NCBI RefSeq assembly: GCF_005405485.1
Contig: NZ_BJED01000004.1
Span: 1 to 64,000, forward strand
DNA: 64,000 bases
Direction: 5' to 3'
Source of the DNA: Enterococcus hulanensis
Lineage (GTDB): Bacteria; Bacillota; Bacilli; Lactobacillales; Enterococcaceae
The notes beneath the pieces are model-generated. The model had not been told where the DNA came from. It saw only the letters and a list, made by a program, of their open reading frames with translations, and did no database searches. Below, one piece after another: positions 50,505 through 57,866 of this stretch (position 1 is the first letter of the stretch; every line of letters begins with the position of its first letter). A program made the translations under genes and the position numbers.

Positions 50505-51127
50505 AGAAACAAGGTGCTCTACTCATAGCTGGACTTTTTGCAGGCAGTCTGTTCGCCTTTTCAACTGGTGCTCATGCTGTGGATACGACTGGTACGGTCG
50601 ACTATACTGATGGCGGTATCACGTTTGACCCTCAAGATCCCGAAAATGCAAGTGCTTCATTACCTAAAGATTTAAACTTTGGTTCACACGCTATTCAAAC
50701 GACTGCGGATGAAACTTGGACCGCTACCTCAGATGGTGTTCAGACATCGCCTGTAACTACCGGTCAAGTCGCAGTTAGTGATAATCGCGGCGATTCCAGC
50801 ACAGGCTGGACGGTCAAGGTAAACGAGCCGACTCAATTCACCGCTAATTCGAAGCCGTTGACTGGTGCCGAATTAAGCTTCACAGTAGGTGCTTTGACAA
50901 ACAATGTGAACTCCCTGCCAACCGGTACCCGTATCGCAGATAGTGCCAAAACAGCCTTGCTGGTCAACCAAACAGTCACCGTTTTGACCGCGCAGCCAAA
51001 TGAAGGTGCCGGCGAAACCGCTCTGCCGATCACTAAATTTGAACTGAACGTACCAAAAAACACTGCTAAGGAACAGGCACAGTACCAAACAACCTTAGTC
51101 TGGACCTTCTCAGCAACACCAAGCTAA
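50501..51127 (+). CDS. small WxL-domain surface protein
   Basis: A 208-aa exported protein: signal peptide (GALLIAGLFAGSLFAFSTGAHA), then almost entirely a WxL domain, with GGITFDP, LNFGSHAIQT and the two signature regions, here GWTVKV and TLVWTFSATPS. The Leu of each W-x-L is Val and Phe, respectively, a conservative variant. It is translationally coupled to the gene upstream and followed, after 160 bp, by the DUF916 partner. Confidence 0.9.
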   Translation: MKKQGALLIAGLFAGSLFAFSTGAHAVDTTGTVDYTDGGITFDPQDPENASASLPKDLNFGSHAIQTTADETWTATSDGVQTSPVTTGQVAVSDNRGDSSTGWTVKVNEPTQFTANSKPLTGAELSFTVGALTNNVNSLPTGTRIADSAKTALLVNQTVTVLTAQPNEGAGETALPITKFELNVPKNTAKEQAQYQTTLVWTFSATPS

Positions 51128-51289
51128 AAAACTAGGATGGAATCCCGTCAGCAGCCTCGCCTACTGTGAAGGCGGCTATAGACTGTCAGACCATGGTTCC
51201 TTCCTTTGATCTATAGATATAGGGGAATAAGAAAAGAGAGAGACTCTTCCATTACGCGAAAAAATACAATTGAAGTAAAGGGGCTGAAA

Positions 51290-52306
51290 ATGCTGAAGAA
51301 ACGATCGAAATCATTTATACGAGGCGTGTTCCTCGTTTTAGCTCTTTCATTTTTACCAATTGTCGCTCATGGAGAGTCGTTGGATACCTTCGATGCAGTG
51401 ATCCATCCATCGGAGCAGCAAATTGATAAGGATCAGCTTTATTATGATTTGCAGTACCAGCCCAATGCTGCCGAACGCCTGACGGTGACCCTGACCAATC
51501 GGACAGATCAGCCGCTCAAGCTGAAAGCATCATTCAATCGAGCAGTCACCAACAGTTTGGGAGTCGTGGAATACTCGGGGATGAATAAAGATGAGAGTAA
51601 TTTCGGACCCAACATCACCGACTACGTCAAACTAAGTGACCAAGAAATCGAATTAGCTGGCAATCAATCAAAGGATATTTACTTAGCTGTAAAAATGCCG
51701 GAAAAAGAATTTGAGGGAATCTTAGCCGGCGGTTTATATCTAGAGCAAGCAGCCTCTGGAAAAGTCGATGGGAATATCAGAAATGTGTTTTCGCGAGAGA
51801 TCGCAGTCTTGCTGCAAAATAAGACTGACGAGGTAAAACCCGTTCTGAAAATTACCAAGGCCAAAGCCGTCCAAGCCAACAGCCGCAATGCAATAAACGT
51901 GACTGTTGACAACGAAAAAGCGGCCTATGTCAAAGACGCCGCACTTGAGTATCAAGTCGAAAAGGATGGCAAAACGATTGCCAAAGACAAAAAAGAAAAG
52001 TTAACACTAGCACCAAGTTCACGCATGCCCTACCTGATCCAAATGAACAATACAGAATTTTCACCGGGTACTTATACCGTCAAAATGACGATCCGTGCCG
52101 GTGATCAAAAATGGACCGGTCATCCGACCTTCACCATTGATCGAAAAAAAGCCGCAGATTACAACGCGAACGACGTTTCGATCAAAAAGAAAACAACGAA
52201 TCCTTGGATCTGGGTCGGACTTGCTGTGATCCTCATTCTGCTAGCCATCGTGATCTTCATGTATAACAGAAACAGGAACTTGAAGAAGAAGTTAGATGGG
52301 AAATAA
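51290..52306 (+). CDS. DUF916/DUF3324 (WxL-partner) membrane-anchored protein
   Basis: A 338-aa protein with a signal peptide (MLKKRSKSFIRGVFLVLALSFLPIVAHGES split as basic start and hydrophobic core), an N-terminal DUF916 domain (LYYDLQYQPNAAERLTVTLTNRT; about residues 45-160), a DUF3324 domain, and a C-terminal membrane helix (PWIWVGLAVILILLAIVIFMY) with basic tail. In WxL clusters this protein binds peptidoglycan and complexes with WxL proteins. Start at 51290 behind AAAGGGG; the open frame from 51206 lacks a ribosome site. Confidence 0.92.
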   Translation: MLKKRSKSFIRGVFLVLALSFLPIVAHGESLDTFDAVIHPSEQQIDKDQLYYDLQYQPNAAERLTVTLTNRTDQPLKLKASFNRAVTNSLGVVEYSGMNKDESNFGPNITDYVKLSDQEIELAGNQSKDIYLAVKMPEKEFEGILAGGLYLEQAASGKVDGNIRNVFSREIAVLLQNKTDEVKPVLKITKAKAVQANSRNAINVTVDNEKAAYVKDAALEYQVEKDGKTIAKDKKEKLTLAPSSRMPYLIQMNNTEFSPGTYTVKMTIRAGDQKWTGHPTFTIDRKKAADYNANDVSIKKKTTNPWIWVGLAVILILLAIVIFMYNRNRNLKKKLDGK

Positions 52307-52312
52307 TAAACT

Positions 52313-52348
52313 AAGCCAGTGCTTCGATCAAGAAGCACTGGCTTTTTT
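52313..52348 (+). terminator. Terminator of the WxL operon
   Basis: AAGCCAGTGCTTC, short loop, GAAGCACTGGCTT followed by T's: a 13-bp perfect stem directly after the DUF916 gene. Confidence 0.95.
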
Positions 52349-52449
52349 GCGTAATTAACAGTTGATAATAAGAACTATGACCTGCTTCAACACACTCCTT
52401 ATTCGTCACGAGCTTAATTTTACTGCTGAATGAAGCGTACTCATTTAGC

Positions 52450-52491
52450 TTGACCACCCCCTTAAAACAAACTACTATAACAGATAGTAGT
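52450..52491 (+). promoter_or_regulatory. Promoter and palindromic operator of the second padR gene
   Basis: TTGACC (52450-52455), 17 bp, TACTAT (52473-52478). The -10 box lies in the left arm of a perfect inverted repeat, ACTACTAT-N5-ATAGTAGT (52471-52491), so a bound protein would block transcription. Autoregulation by the PadR product is likely. Confidence 0.75.
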
Positions 52492-52552
52492 ATATCAGCT
52501 ATCACTTGTACATATAGTATACAAAAAACATGATAGGAAGAAGGTTTTACTG

Positions 52553-53077
52553 ATGCGAACGATTGACTTGATTGTATTAGGTATCCTAAAAAAAGAGTCG
52601 CTAAGCGCCTATGATATCCAGAAATTGGTGGAATACCAGAACATCTCCCAATGGGTAAAAGTCAGCACGCCTACGATCTATAAAAAGATGCTGCAATTAG
52701 AAAAGCAAGGCTATGTTAAAAGCACCGCGAAAAAGAATGGCAAGATGCCGGAGAAAGCTGTCTATTCTTTAACAAAAAAAGGAAAGACCGAATTCGAAAA
52801 GTTAATGCTGGGGATCGCCGCTCGTCCCATCAATATTTTCCTAGACTTCAACGCTGTCATCCTTAATCTGGATAGTCTAGCCCCAGCTGATCAAAAAGCC
52901 TGCATCAGTATTATCGAAGCCAATGTTAAAAAGATGACGACCCAATTACAGGACAGTCTTGCTGACAATCCCAATTCAACAAACCTGCCGGCCACAGGTA
53001 AAGCCGTGATGCAGCAGCAGTTGTTCTTATTTGAAGCGATCGAAAAATGGATCAAAAGTGTGCGGGAAGGTTTTTGA
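52553..53077 (+). CDS. PadR-family transcriptional regulator
   Basis: A 174-aa protein with an N-terminal winged helix (DLIVLGILKKESLSAYDIQKLVE, STPTIYKKMLQLEKQGYVKS, KAVYSLTKKGKTEFEKLM) and a helical C-terminal domain. Ribosome site AGGAAGAAGG. No transporter or enzyme gene follows; only gene fragments do, so its former target may have been deleted and the gene may now regulate itself and distant genes. Confidence 0.87.
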   Translation: MRTIDLIVLGILKKESLSAYDIQKLVEYQNISQWVKVSTPTIYKKMLQLEKQGYVKSTAKKNGKMPEKAVYSLTKKGKTEFEKLMLGIAARPINIFLDFNAVILNLDSLAPADQKACISIIEANVKKMTTQLQDSLADNPNSTNLPATGKAVMQQQLFLFEAIEKWIKSVREGF

Positions 53078-53103
53078 GCGCTGGCTCTTTGAAAGGAGTA
53101 TCT

Positions 53104-53313
53104 ATGCTAAATAAAGAAAGCATCACCAAAAGTTCTCTGCCTAAAGTCAGGCAGGACTACATCGTCGTAGCTCCCCATCAGTTACTGCGTCCCTACATCG
53201 CCAACTACACCTTCACCAATCCCAGCACAATGTCCGAACAGCAAACGATACTGCCTACGATCAGTACAACGCTGGTTTGCACCTTTCAGGATGGTCAATT
53301 TACCGCCCGATGA
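53104..53313 (+). pseudogene. N-terminal remnant of an AraC-type regulator (DUF6597-like)
   Basis: A 69-codon frame with a good ribosome site (AAAGGAG) encodes DYIVVAPHQLLRPYIANYTF and LPTISTTLVCTFQDG, which look like the N-terminal ligand-binding part (DUF6597) of AraC-family regulators. It stops long before any HTH domain. The continuation in another frame is a different family (see next entry), so this is a fusion scar rather than a simple frameshift. Confidence 0.55.
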
Positions 53314-53383
53314 CAACAGTATCAGTGGTTGTGTCGAGGATAGTTTCGGCGTGACTTGGATTATTTCTGCTAGAACAAATTAG
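53291..53383 (+). pseudogene. C-terminal remnant of a VOC/PhnB-like protein
   Basis: In the frame ending at the TAG at 53381-53383 the sequence reads SISGCVEDSFGVTWIISART. The D.FGV.W pattern is the usual end of PhnB-like VOC-superfamily proteins. There is no start or upstream part of such a gene. Together with the AraC-like fragment it marks a deletion junction near 53290-53310. Confidence 0.45.
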
Positions 53384-53397
53384 AAGCTACGTTCGGA

Positions 53398-53430
53398 CCA
53401 ATAACAAAAAAACGTTATTGGTTTTTTATT
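53398..53430 (+). terminator. Terminator after the gene scar
   Basis: CCAATAAC, A-rich loop, GTTATTGG and six T's. It would end transcripts coming from the padR side before the tetR promoter. Confidence 0.85.
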
Positions 53431-53440
53431 AGGATTCTGA

Positions 53441-53489
53441 TTGACCTATCAGGTAAGTCCTGTTACACTCAGATTGACCTAATAGGTAA
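53441..53489 (+). promoter_or_regulatory. tetR promoter with two operators
   Basis: TTGACC (53441-53446), 17 bp, TACACT (53464-53469). Two copies of ATTGACCTANNAGGTAA lie here: the first (ACCT...AGGT 53444-53454) overlaps the -35 box, the second (ACCTAATAGGT 53477-53487, a perfect palindrome around its central base) lies just after the -10. They are 33 bp apart, about three helical turns, as expected for a cooperative repressor. Confidence 0.8.
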
Positions 53490-53503
53490 AGGAGTGAGCA
53501 TTT

Positions 53504-54124
53504 TTGACTGAAATCAATACGGAAGATGCTAAGATTCAGGGAATTATCAACGCGGCGTTAAAGGAGTTTGCGCAAAGAGGATATGAAGAAGCGTCCACTA
53601 ATCGAATCGCCAAAGCGGCTGGTATGTCGAAGGCCTTGATGTTTCATTATGTAAAAAGTAAAGAGGAATTACTTTTGATGCTGCTGGATTATTGCCGAAG
53701 AACGATTGCGGAGGACTATTTAAATAAGATGGATTTGCAGGAAAAGGATATTTTTACCCGCCTGCTGCAATCCTACACTTTGCAAGTTGAATTAATGAAA
53801 AAAAATCCGTGGATCTTTGACTTCACCAATTTGAAGATTGAGACAAACTCGGTGGCGATCAATCAAAAAATAGCTGCGATGGAAAAAACACAGCAGTCAC
53901 TTTGTGCCGATGAGCTGTTCGCCTCCATCGATGAATCAAAATTCCGTCCAGAGCTTGATGTTGAGCGCAGCAAACAATTGATCCTTTGGGGAAATATCGG
54001 CTTCACCAACGAGATTCTTGCAGAACTGAAAAATACTGACTACGAACAAATCGATTATCAAGCGATCAGCACCAAACTGACACAATACCTCGATGATCTC
54101 AAGACCGTTTTCTACAGGCACTAA
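53504..54124 (+). CDS. TetR/AcrR-family transcriptional regulator
   Basis: A 206-aa repressor. The N-terminal HTH reads IINAALKEFAQRGYEEASTNRIAKAAGMSKALMFHYVKSKEELL; the C-terminal helices form the ligand and dimer domain. The start is a TTG at 53504 behind AAAGGAGTGA; there is no nearby ATG. It is followed by the M23 peptidase gene after four bases, so the two form an operon under the twin-operator promoter. Confidence 0.88.
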   Translation: MTEINTEDAKIQGIINAALKEFAQRGYEEASTNRIAKAAGMSKALMFHYVKSKEELLLMLLDYCRRTIAEDYLNKMDLQEKDIFTRLLQSYTLQVELMKKNPWIFDFTNLKIETNSVAINQKIAAMEKTQQSLCADELFASIDESKFRPELDVERSKQLILWGNIGFTNEILAELKNTDYEQIDYQAISTKLTQYLDDLKTVFYRH

Positions 54125-54128
54125 TTAA

Positions 54129-54908
54129 ATGAAGAAAAGCCTGTTCTTAGTTGGAGCGATCTTGATTTTAGCGATGATATATTCGAAGCAGCCCACGGCA
54201 AATACCCCTCTGCAGAAAGAAGGTACTACGATGGAAAAAGCTAATATAGCTATCGCGTTTCCTTTGCGCGGTGAATGGTACACCCAAACAAGCCCAGTTG
54301 ATCGGGTTCCCAGTCATGGGACAGATCGTTTTGGGTTGCGATACGCCTTCGATTTTATTCAGAAGGACCAGCAAAACAGCTCTCATACTGGAAAAGCGGC
54401 AAACTATTTTTTAGGCGGCATCCCGCTAGAAAAATATTATTGTTTTGGTCAATCTGTTTTTGCGCCATTTGCCGGTGAGATTGTCACGGTGAAAAATAAT
54501 AGCTCTGATGGTGAAAAGGCCTCTTGGATTCACGATCAAACGACAGCCATTCGTCACTCCCTCTTTTTCAATCCAAAGAAGGACGGCTTTGAAGCAATCG
54601 CAGGAAATTATGTCGTCATCAAACAAGCCGCGGGCATTTACGCAGCTTTTTGCCATTTGCAAAAAGCTTCGATCGAGGTTATCGAAGGCCAGTCAATCCA
54701 GCAAGGAGACTACCTTGGCGACGTTGGACATACTGGGAATTCTACCGAGCCCCACTTGCATTTTCAGTTAATGGACTCTGCAATCATCGAAGCAGCAAAT
54801 GGTCTGCCCTTCGTCTTTGCAGCCTATGAAAAATACAATGGACACGCTTGGGAGCTTGTTAAAATGCAATTGCCTGCCGCAGGTGAACGGATTCGTTCCC
54901 TGGACTAA
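54129..54908 (+). CDS. membrane-anchored M23-family metallopeptidase
   Basis: A 259-aa protein with an N-terminal membrane segment (SLFLVGAILILAMIYS) and an M23 (LytM-type) domain. The zinc ligands are in PSHGTDRFGLRYAFDF and PHLHFQLMDS (HxH). It also has GDYLGDVGHTGNSTEPHLHF, the classic run-up to the second His motif. It is probably a peptidoglycan hydrolase or a relative acting outside the membrane. Cotranscribed with the tetR gene; a repressor paired with a cell-wall hydrolase is uncommon. Confidence 0.85.
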   Translation: MKKSLFLVGAILILAMIYSKQPTANTPLQKEGTTMEKANIAIAFPLRGEWYTQTSPVDRVPSHGTDRFGLRYAFDFIQKDQQNSSHTGKAANYFLGGIPLEKYYCFGQSVFAPFAGEIVTVKNNSSDGEKASWIHDQTTAIRHSLFFNPKKDGFEAIAGNYVVIKQAAGIYAAFCHLQKASIEVIEGQSIQQGDYLGDVGHTGNSTEPHLHFQLMDSAIIEAANGLPFVFAAYEKYNGHAWELVKMQLPAAGERIRSLD

Positions 54909-55140
54909 ATCTATATAAACCTCAGAGTCAGTAAGCCCTGAGCGATTGAGTGATTAAGAAGTTGAAACTGATGGGATCACGCGTATTCGTGATCGGCCAA
55001 AGCTGATAGCTTACCAGAAAATTTGGTATATGGGCCGCGTCTTCTGAACAGATCGCAGCTGCTCGACACCACAGCAAATAAGCTTTTGATGTACTTTTAT
55101 GCTAAAGCTATTCTTTTGACCCTGCATCAATTGATCCGTT
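54909..55140. other. Non-coding stretch with a short hairpin
   Basis: A 232-bp gap between convergent genes. The only structure I see is GATCACG-N6-CGTGATC at 54975-54994, without a T run. No convincing terminator for the M23 gene or for the unknown gene at 55141 was found. Confidence 0.4.
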
Positions 55141-55524
55141 TCAAGAACCTGCTAATCCTTCTAAGGGTTCCTTGATAAACTGCGCGAATAATTTTTTCGC
55201 TTTTTCGGCGATGAAAGAAGTTGCTGCAAATAAACGAGAAGTCAGCTGTTTCCATTCCTTCTTGTCAAAATAACTTTCAAAATAAATATAATAGCGGCGT
55301 AATGCGCGGGTTGTTTTCGTATGCAGCATGATCTTACGAACGACGTCCTTTAGGAAAAATGAAAAATCGGCCGTTCCTAGTTCGTCACGAACCTGAAGCG
55401 CTATCAAAAGCTTGATCGTTGTATCTTCATCATGGGTTTCTTCGTAATAGTTCCGAATTCGTTTTTCTAAGGTTTTTCTTTTTAGTGAAAATATTTGCTG
55501 GTGTGTTAAAAATGTTTCTGTCAT
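55141..55524 (-). CDS. hypothetical protein, 127 aa
   Basis: I do not recognise a family. The protein is soluble, rich in Lys, Arg and aromatic residues, and mostly helical by composition, with segments such as SLKRKTLEKRIRNYYEE, RALRRYYIYFESYFDKKEW and SFIAEKAKKLFAQFI. There is no signal peptide or membrane segment. The start has AGAGGGAG upstream, which supports translation. It stands alone between an M23 peptidase gene (convergent) and a GNAT gene (divergent). Confidence 0.6.
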   Translation of the reverse strand: MTETFLTHQQIFSLKRKTLEKRIRNYYEETHDEDTTIKLLIALQVRDELGTADFSFFLKDVVRKIMLHTKTTRALRRYYIYFESYFDKKEWKQLTSRLFAATSFIAEKAKKLFAQFIKEPLEGLAGS

Positions 55525-55732
55525 AGTACTCCCTCTCTTTCTTTGTTTGTGATCACGCCTAGACTATAATCCTAAGAAATCCCTCCTGTCAAACCCCCTT
55601 TTTCTTGAAAAGGACATTTCACAAGCTCAAAGCAGGAGGATGATTGAATTCTGTCAGCAAGATTTTTATTTTTTTAATTTGCGATTAAAAAAATAAAAAA
55701 TGTTAAATCTATTCACTTGCGTATCTTATTTT

Positions 55733-55760
55733 TTGCTTACGCTGACAAATAGCGTAGAAT
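55733..55760 (+). promoter_or_regulatory. Promoter of the GNAT gene with operator-like repeat
   Basis: TTGCTT (55733-55738), 16 bp, TAGAAT (55755-55760). The spacer is bracketed by TACGCT-N7-AGCGTA (55738-55756), a 6-bp inverted repeat spanning from the -35 to the -10. Confidence 0.6.
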
Positions 55761-55792
55761 AACACCTATACAGTGATTCAAGGAGGAACGGT

Positions 55793-56215
55793 ATGGACAA
55801 TTTGGAGAATTATAGCATCAGAATCGATATTCCTGAAGTGGATGAATACTTGGCCCTGCGCAAGGTTTGCGGGCTGTCTGATCGCGGAAAAGATGCCAGT
55901 AAAATGGGACTAAGCAACAGTATTTATTCTGTTATCATTAGAAGAAGCACGGATCAGGAGCTTGTCGGAATGGGCAGACTGATCGGCGATGGCGGGACTG
56001 CCTATCAGATTGTTGATATTGCCGTTCATCCTAACGAGCAAGGAAAAGGACTGGCAAAAAACATCATGCAGCTATTGATGACACACATCGAAAATGAAGT
56101 TGATCCGCAAGCCTATATCAATCTGATCGCCGATTGCCCGGCAGATAATCTTTATAAGCAGTTCGGCTTTGTGGAGACCGCACCAGAGAGCTTAGGCATG
56201 TATTTGAAGCGATAA
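55793..56215 (+). CDS. GNAT-family N-acetyltransferase
   Basis: A 140-aa single-domain acetyltransferase with the acetyl-CoA motif IAVHPNEQGKGLAKNIMQLLM (Q/RxxGxG/A as EQGKGLA) and the final FGFVETAPESLGMYLKR. The substrate cannot be inferred. Ribosome site AGGAGG. It is monocistronic and ends in a strong terminator. Confidence 0.88.
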   Translation: MDNLENYSIRIDIPEVDEYLALRKVCGLSDRGKDASKMGLSNSIYSVIIRRSTDQELVGMGRLIGDGGTAYQIVDIAVHPNEQGKGLAKNIMQLLMTHIENEVDPQAYINLIADCPADNLYKQFGFVETAPESLGMYLKR

Positions 56216-56254
56216 AAAAACAGGATTCCTATTTTTTAGGAATCCTGTTTTTCG
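56214..56254. terminator. Bidirectional terminator between GNAT and DUF3267 genes
   Basis: AAACAGGATTCCTA, T-rich loop, TAGGAATCCTGTTT: a 14-bp perfect stem with A/T runs on both sides, serving the two convergent genes. Confidence 0.93.
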
Positions 56255-56256
56255 TT

Positions 56257-56865
56257 TTATTTAGTAAATACCACAAACCCCGGCAACTCAGGATGATCGA
56301 TCACTAACCCCATGCGAACAGACCGCGCACCCCAAAAGATCAGCAAATCACCGGCTGACATGAAGATGTTAAAGGCCGCCAGTAAGATCAGCTCCGTATT
56401 TGGATACAGTAACGATAAGAAATAATACCCGCCTCCCAGTATCGCAACTGGTGCCAATACACCGATTTTATAGGCTTTTGCTTCCAATGCCTCTTTACAA
56501 TGACAATACGGCATCAGCTCTTTGACGTTAAAGCCAAAGCGGATACTTTTCATCCGGCTCTTGGCGTAATTCGCCCAAGCCAGCCCATGAATCAACTCAT
56601 GAATCGGAAGTGACAAAAGCAATAGAAAAATGAACCTGCGAAAATTGATCTCCCAAAGAGATGTGGCATCCGCTCCCCAGCGCCAAAAATAACCAATCAC
56701 CACTAATACGATAAAGGGCAGCGCCACCAGCATTCCCTGTGAGTCGGTTTCCTTTATCGAAATCGTTTTGTCCTCCTTGCGATAATTCTTTTCCTGCATT
56801 TCCTGACAAAGAGCATCAAATCGTTCGTACCTCTGATTCTTTTTCCGCCTTTTCCTAGTCTCCAT
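56257..56865 (-). CDS. DUF3267-family membrane protein (putative zincin)
   Basis: A 202-aa protein with a basic N-terminal region and four or five membrane segments. The zinc-protease-like motif HELIH lies in LPIHELIHGLAWANYAKSR (about residue 90), followed by PYCHCKEAL. This is the DUF3267 pattern, a group related to membrane metalloproteases; substrates are unknown. Possible start codons are all near 56865. Confidence 0.82.
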   Translation of the reverse strand: METRKRRKKNQRYERFDALCQEMQEKNYRKEDKTISIKETDSQGMLVALPFIVLVVIGYFWRWGADATSLWEINFRRFIFLLLLSLPIHELIHGLAWANYAKSRMKSIRFGFNVKELMPYCHCKEALEAKAYKIGVLAPVAILGGGYYFLSLLYPNTELILLAAFNIFMSAGDLLIFWGARSVRMGLVIDHPELPGFVVFTK

Positions 56866-57000
56866 AATTCTTACCCCCGTTTCCTATGTCCCCACATAGA
56901 TCAACACTTTTTCTAACACCCTTTCCGTCATAATATAGGCAGAGTTCCGCTCCGTCAAAACCTAAATTCAAAAGATATTTAACAAAAATAAATTGAAGAA

Positions 57001-57045
57001 TAAAAAAACAGCTAGAAGCAATCTTTCGATCAAGAATTCTAGCTG
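57001..57045 (-). terminator. Orphan Rho-independent terminator
   Basis: On the minus strand CAGCTAGAA pairs with TTCTAGCTG, followed by seven T's. No protein gene lies directly upstream on this strand. Confidence 0.85.
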
Positions 57046-57342
57046 CTGCTTTAGTATTGTTTTCAGGATCTTCCATAAAATCAAGGGGCTCGCTAGGTCA
57101 TTTTGCTTCTACTTAAATTCCTGTCATTTCCGCCAAATGAACATCTGGAACCATCGAATGTCTAACTTGCTGCAAGAAAATGGTTTTAGTGACCGCTTCT
57201 AATTCTATATAAAAACCAATCTCCCCTTACCTTTATTATAAATGATTGCTCACTTTTTCACTTGCCATATTTTTGATGATTTCGCAAAAAATTGGGTTTT
57301 AAAAAACAAGAGCGCCTCTTTTAACTCCACTCAAAAAGTCGA

Positions 57343-57379
57343 ATAGGTACACTCATTTAAGTGTCTCCATTCGACTTTT
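57343..57379 (-). terminator. Terminator of the inositol operon
   Basis: On the minus strand AAAAGTCGAAT, an inner ACACT/AGTGT hairpin, ATTCGACTTTTT. It is the first strong terminator after the PTS EIIB gene and the 29-codon ORF. Confidence 0.8.
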
Positions 57380-57406
57380 GGGGATGAGCCGACTATTGAG
57401 GTCCGC

Positions 57407-57496
57407 TTACCCTATTGAATAAATACAAGATTGGGTATTTCTAATAAGTCCGCCCTTCCTATTGGGGTGATCGGGGCGAACGCGCCAACTTTCCAT
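57407..57496 (-). CDS. 29-aa ORF with perfect ribosome site at the end of the inositol operon
   Basis: An ATG with GAGGAGGTGG seven to eight bases upstream opens a 29-codon frame: MESWRVRPDHPNRKGG, then LIRNTQSCIYSIG. The product is basic and has no hydrophobic segment. It starts 38 bases after the EIIB stop and ends before the operon terminator. Its DNA contains two imperfect copies of CAATAGG...GCGGAC. I do not recognise it; it may be a small protein, a leader or a remnant. Confidence 0.45.
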   Translation of the reverse strand: MESWRVRPDHPNRKGGLIRNTQSCIYSIG

Positions 57497-57533
57497 ATAC
57501 CACCTCCTCGACACTTAATAAACAAGGTTTTCG

Positions 57534-57848
57534 TTAGTTTTCTTCAATACTTGCAATGATGTTTTCAATATTCATATAACGAAAATCTTCTTGTTTGATA
57601 AAAATAATCTGTGCGGTACATTTTTCTCTTTTGATGATTTCTTTTACTTTCTCTTCAGAACGGGCGACCTGCGGCGTCAAAAGTAAAACGTCATAGTCTT
57701 TAAAATTTAGTTTTTCTTCGACCCTGCTTATCGGTGCATAATCTATCTCATATGATAGATTTCTTGCTCTGATCGCTTCAAGCATTTTTGATACGAGCAG
57801 CGATGCACTGATACCTGTCTCACAAATAATCAGTAGATCCTTATGCAT
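57534..57848 (-). CDS. orphan PTS EIIB, lactose/cellobiose type
   Basis: A 104-aa protein with the phospho-cysteine loop IICETGISASLLVSKM (Cys9) and DVLLLTPQVARSEEKVKEI, which is the EIIB-Lac/Cel fold. No EIIA or EIIC gene is nearby. It follows the sodium symporter gene by 18 bp, so it is transcribed with the inositol genes. It may have a regulatory rather than a transport role. Confidence 0.85.
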   Translation of the reverse strand: MHKDLLIICETGISASLLVSKMLEAIRARNLSYEIDYAPISRVEEKLNFKDYDVLLLTPQVARSEEKVKEIIKREKCTAQIIFIKQEDFRYMNIENIIASIEEN

Positions 57849-57866
57849 AATATTCTCCTATCTTCT

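Larger units (their letters stand above)
56866..57406. other. 541-bp region without a convincing gene
   Basis: It holds two minus-strand terminators (entries below) and an isolated TATAAT on the minus strand (57235-57240). A 35-codon frame downstream of it, ending in FLQQVRHSMVPDVHLAEMTG, has only an ATT as first codon behind AAGGGGAG. I see no supported protein gene. The stretch between the two terminators could encode a small RNA. Confidence 0.45.

Noticed and set aside
54975-54994. GATCACG-N6-CGTGATC as a terminator for the M23 gene
   Set aside because: There is no T run on either side and the stem is short.
56855-57076. Minus-strand 73-codon frame starting MEDPENNTKAAA
   Set aside because: It runs straight through a strong terminator on the same strand and into the start of the DUF3267 gene.
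56993-57202. Plus-strand 69-codon frame in the gap after the DUF3267 gene
   Set aside because: It begins inside the left arm region of a minus-strand terminator and has no ribosome site; its composition looks random.
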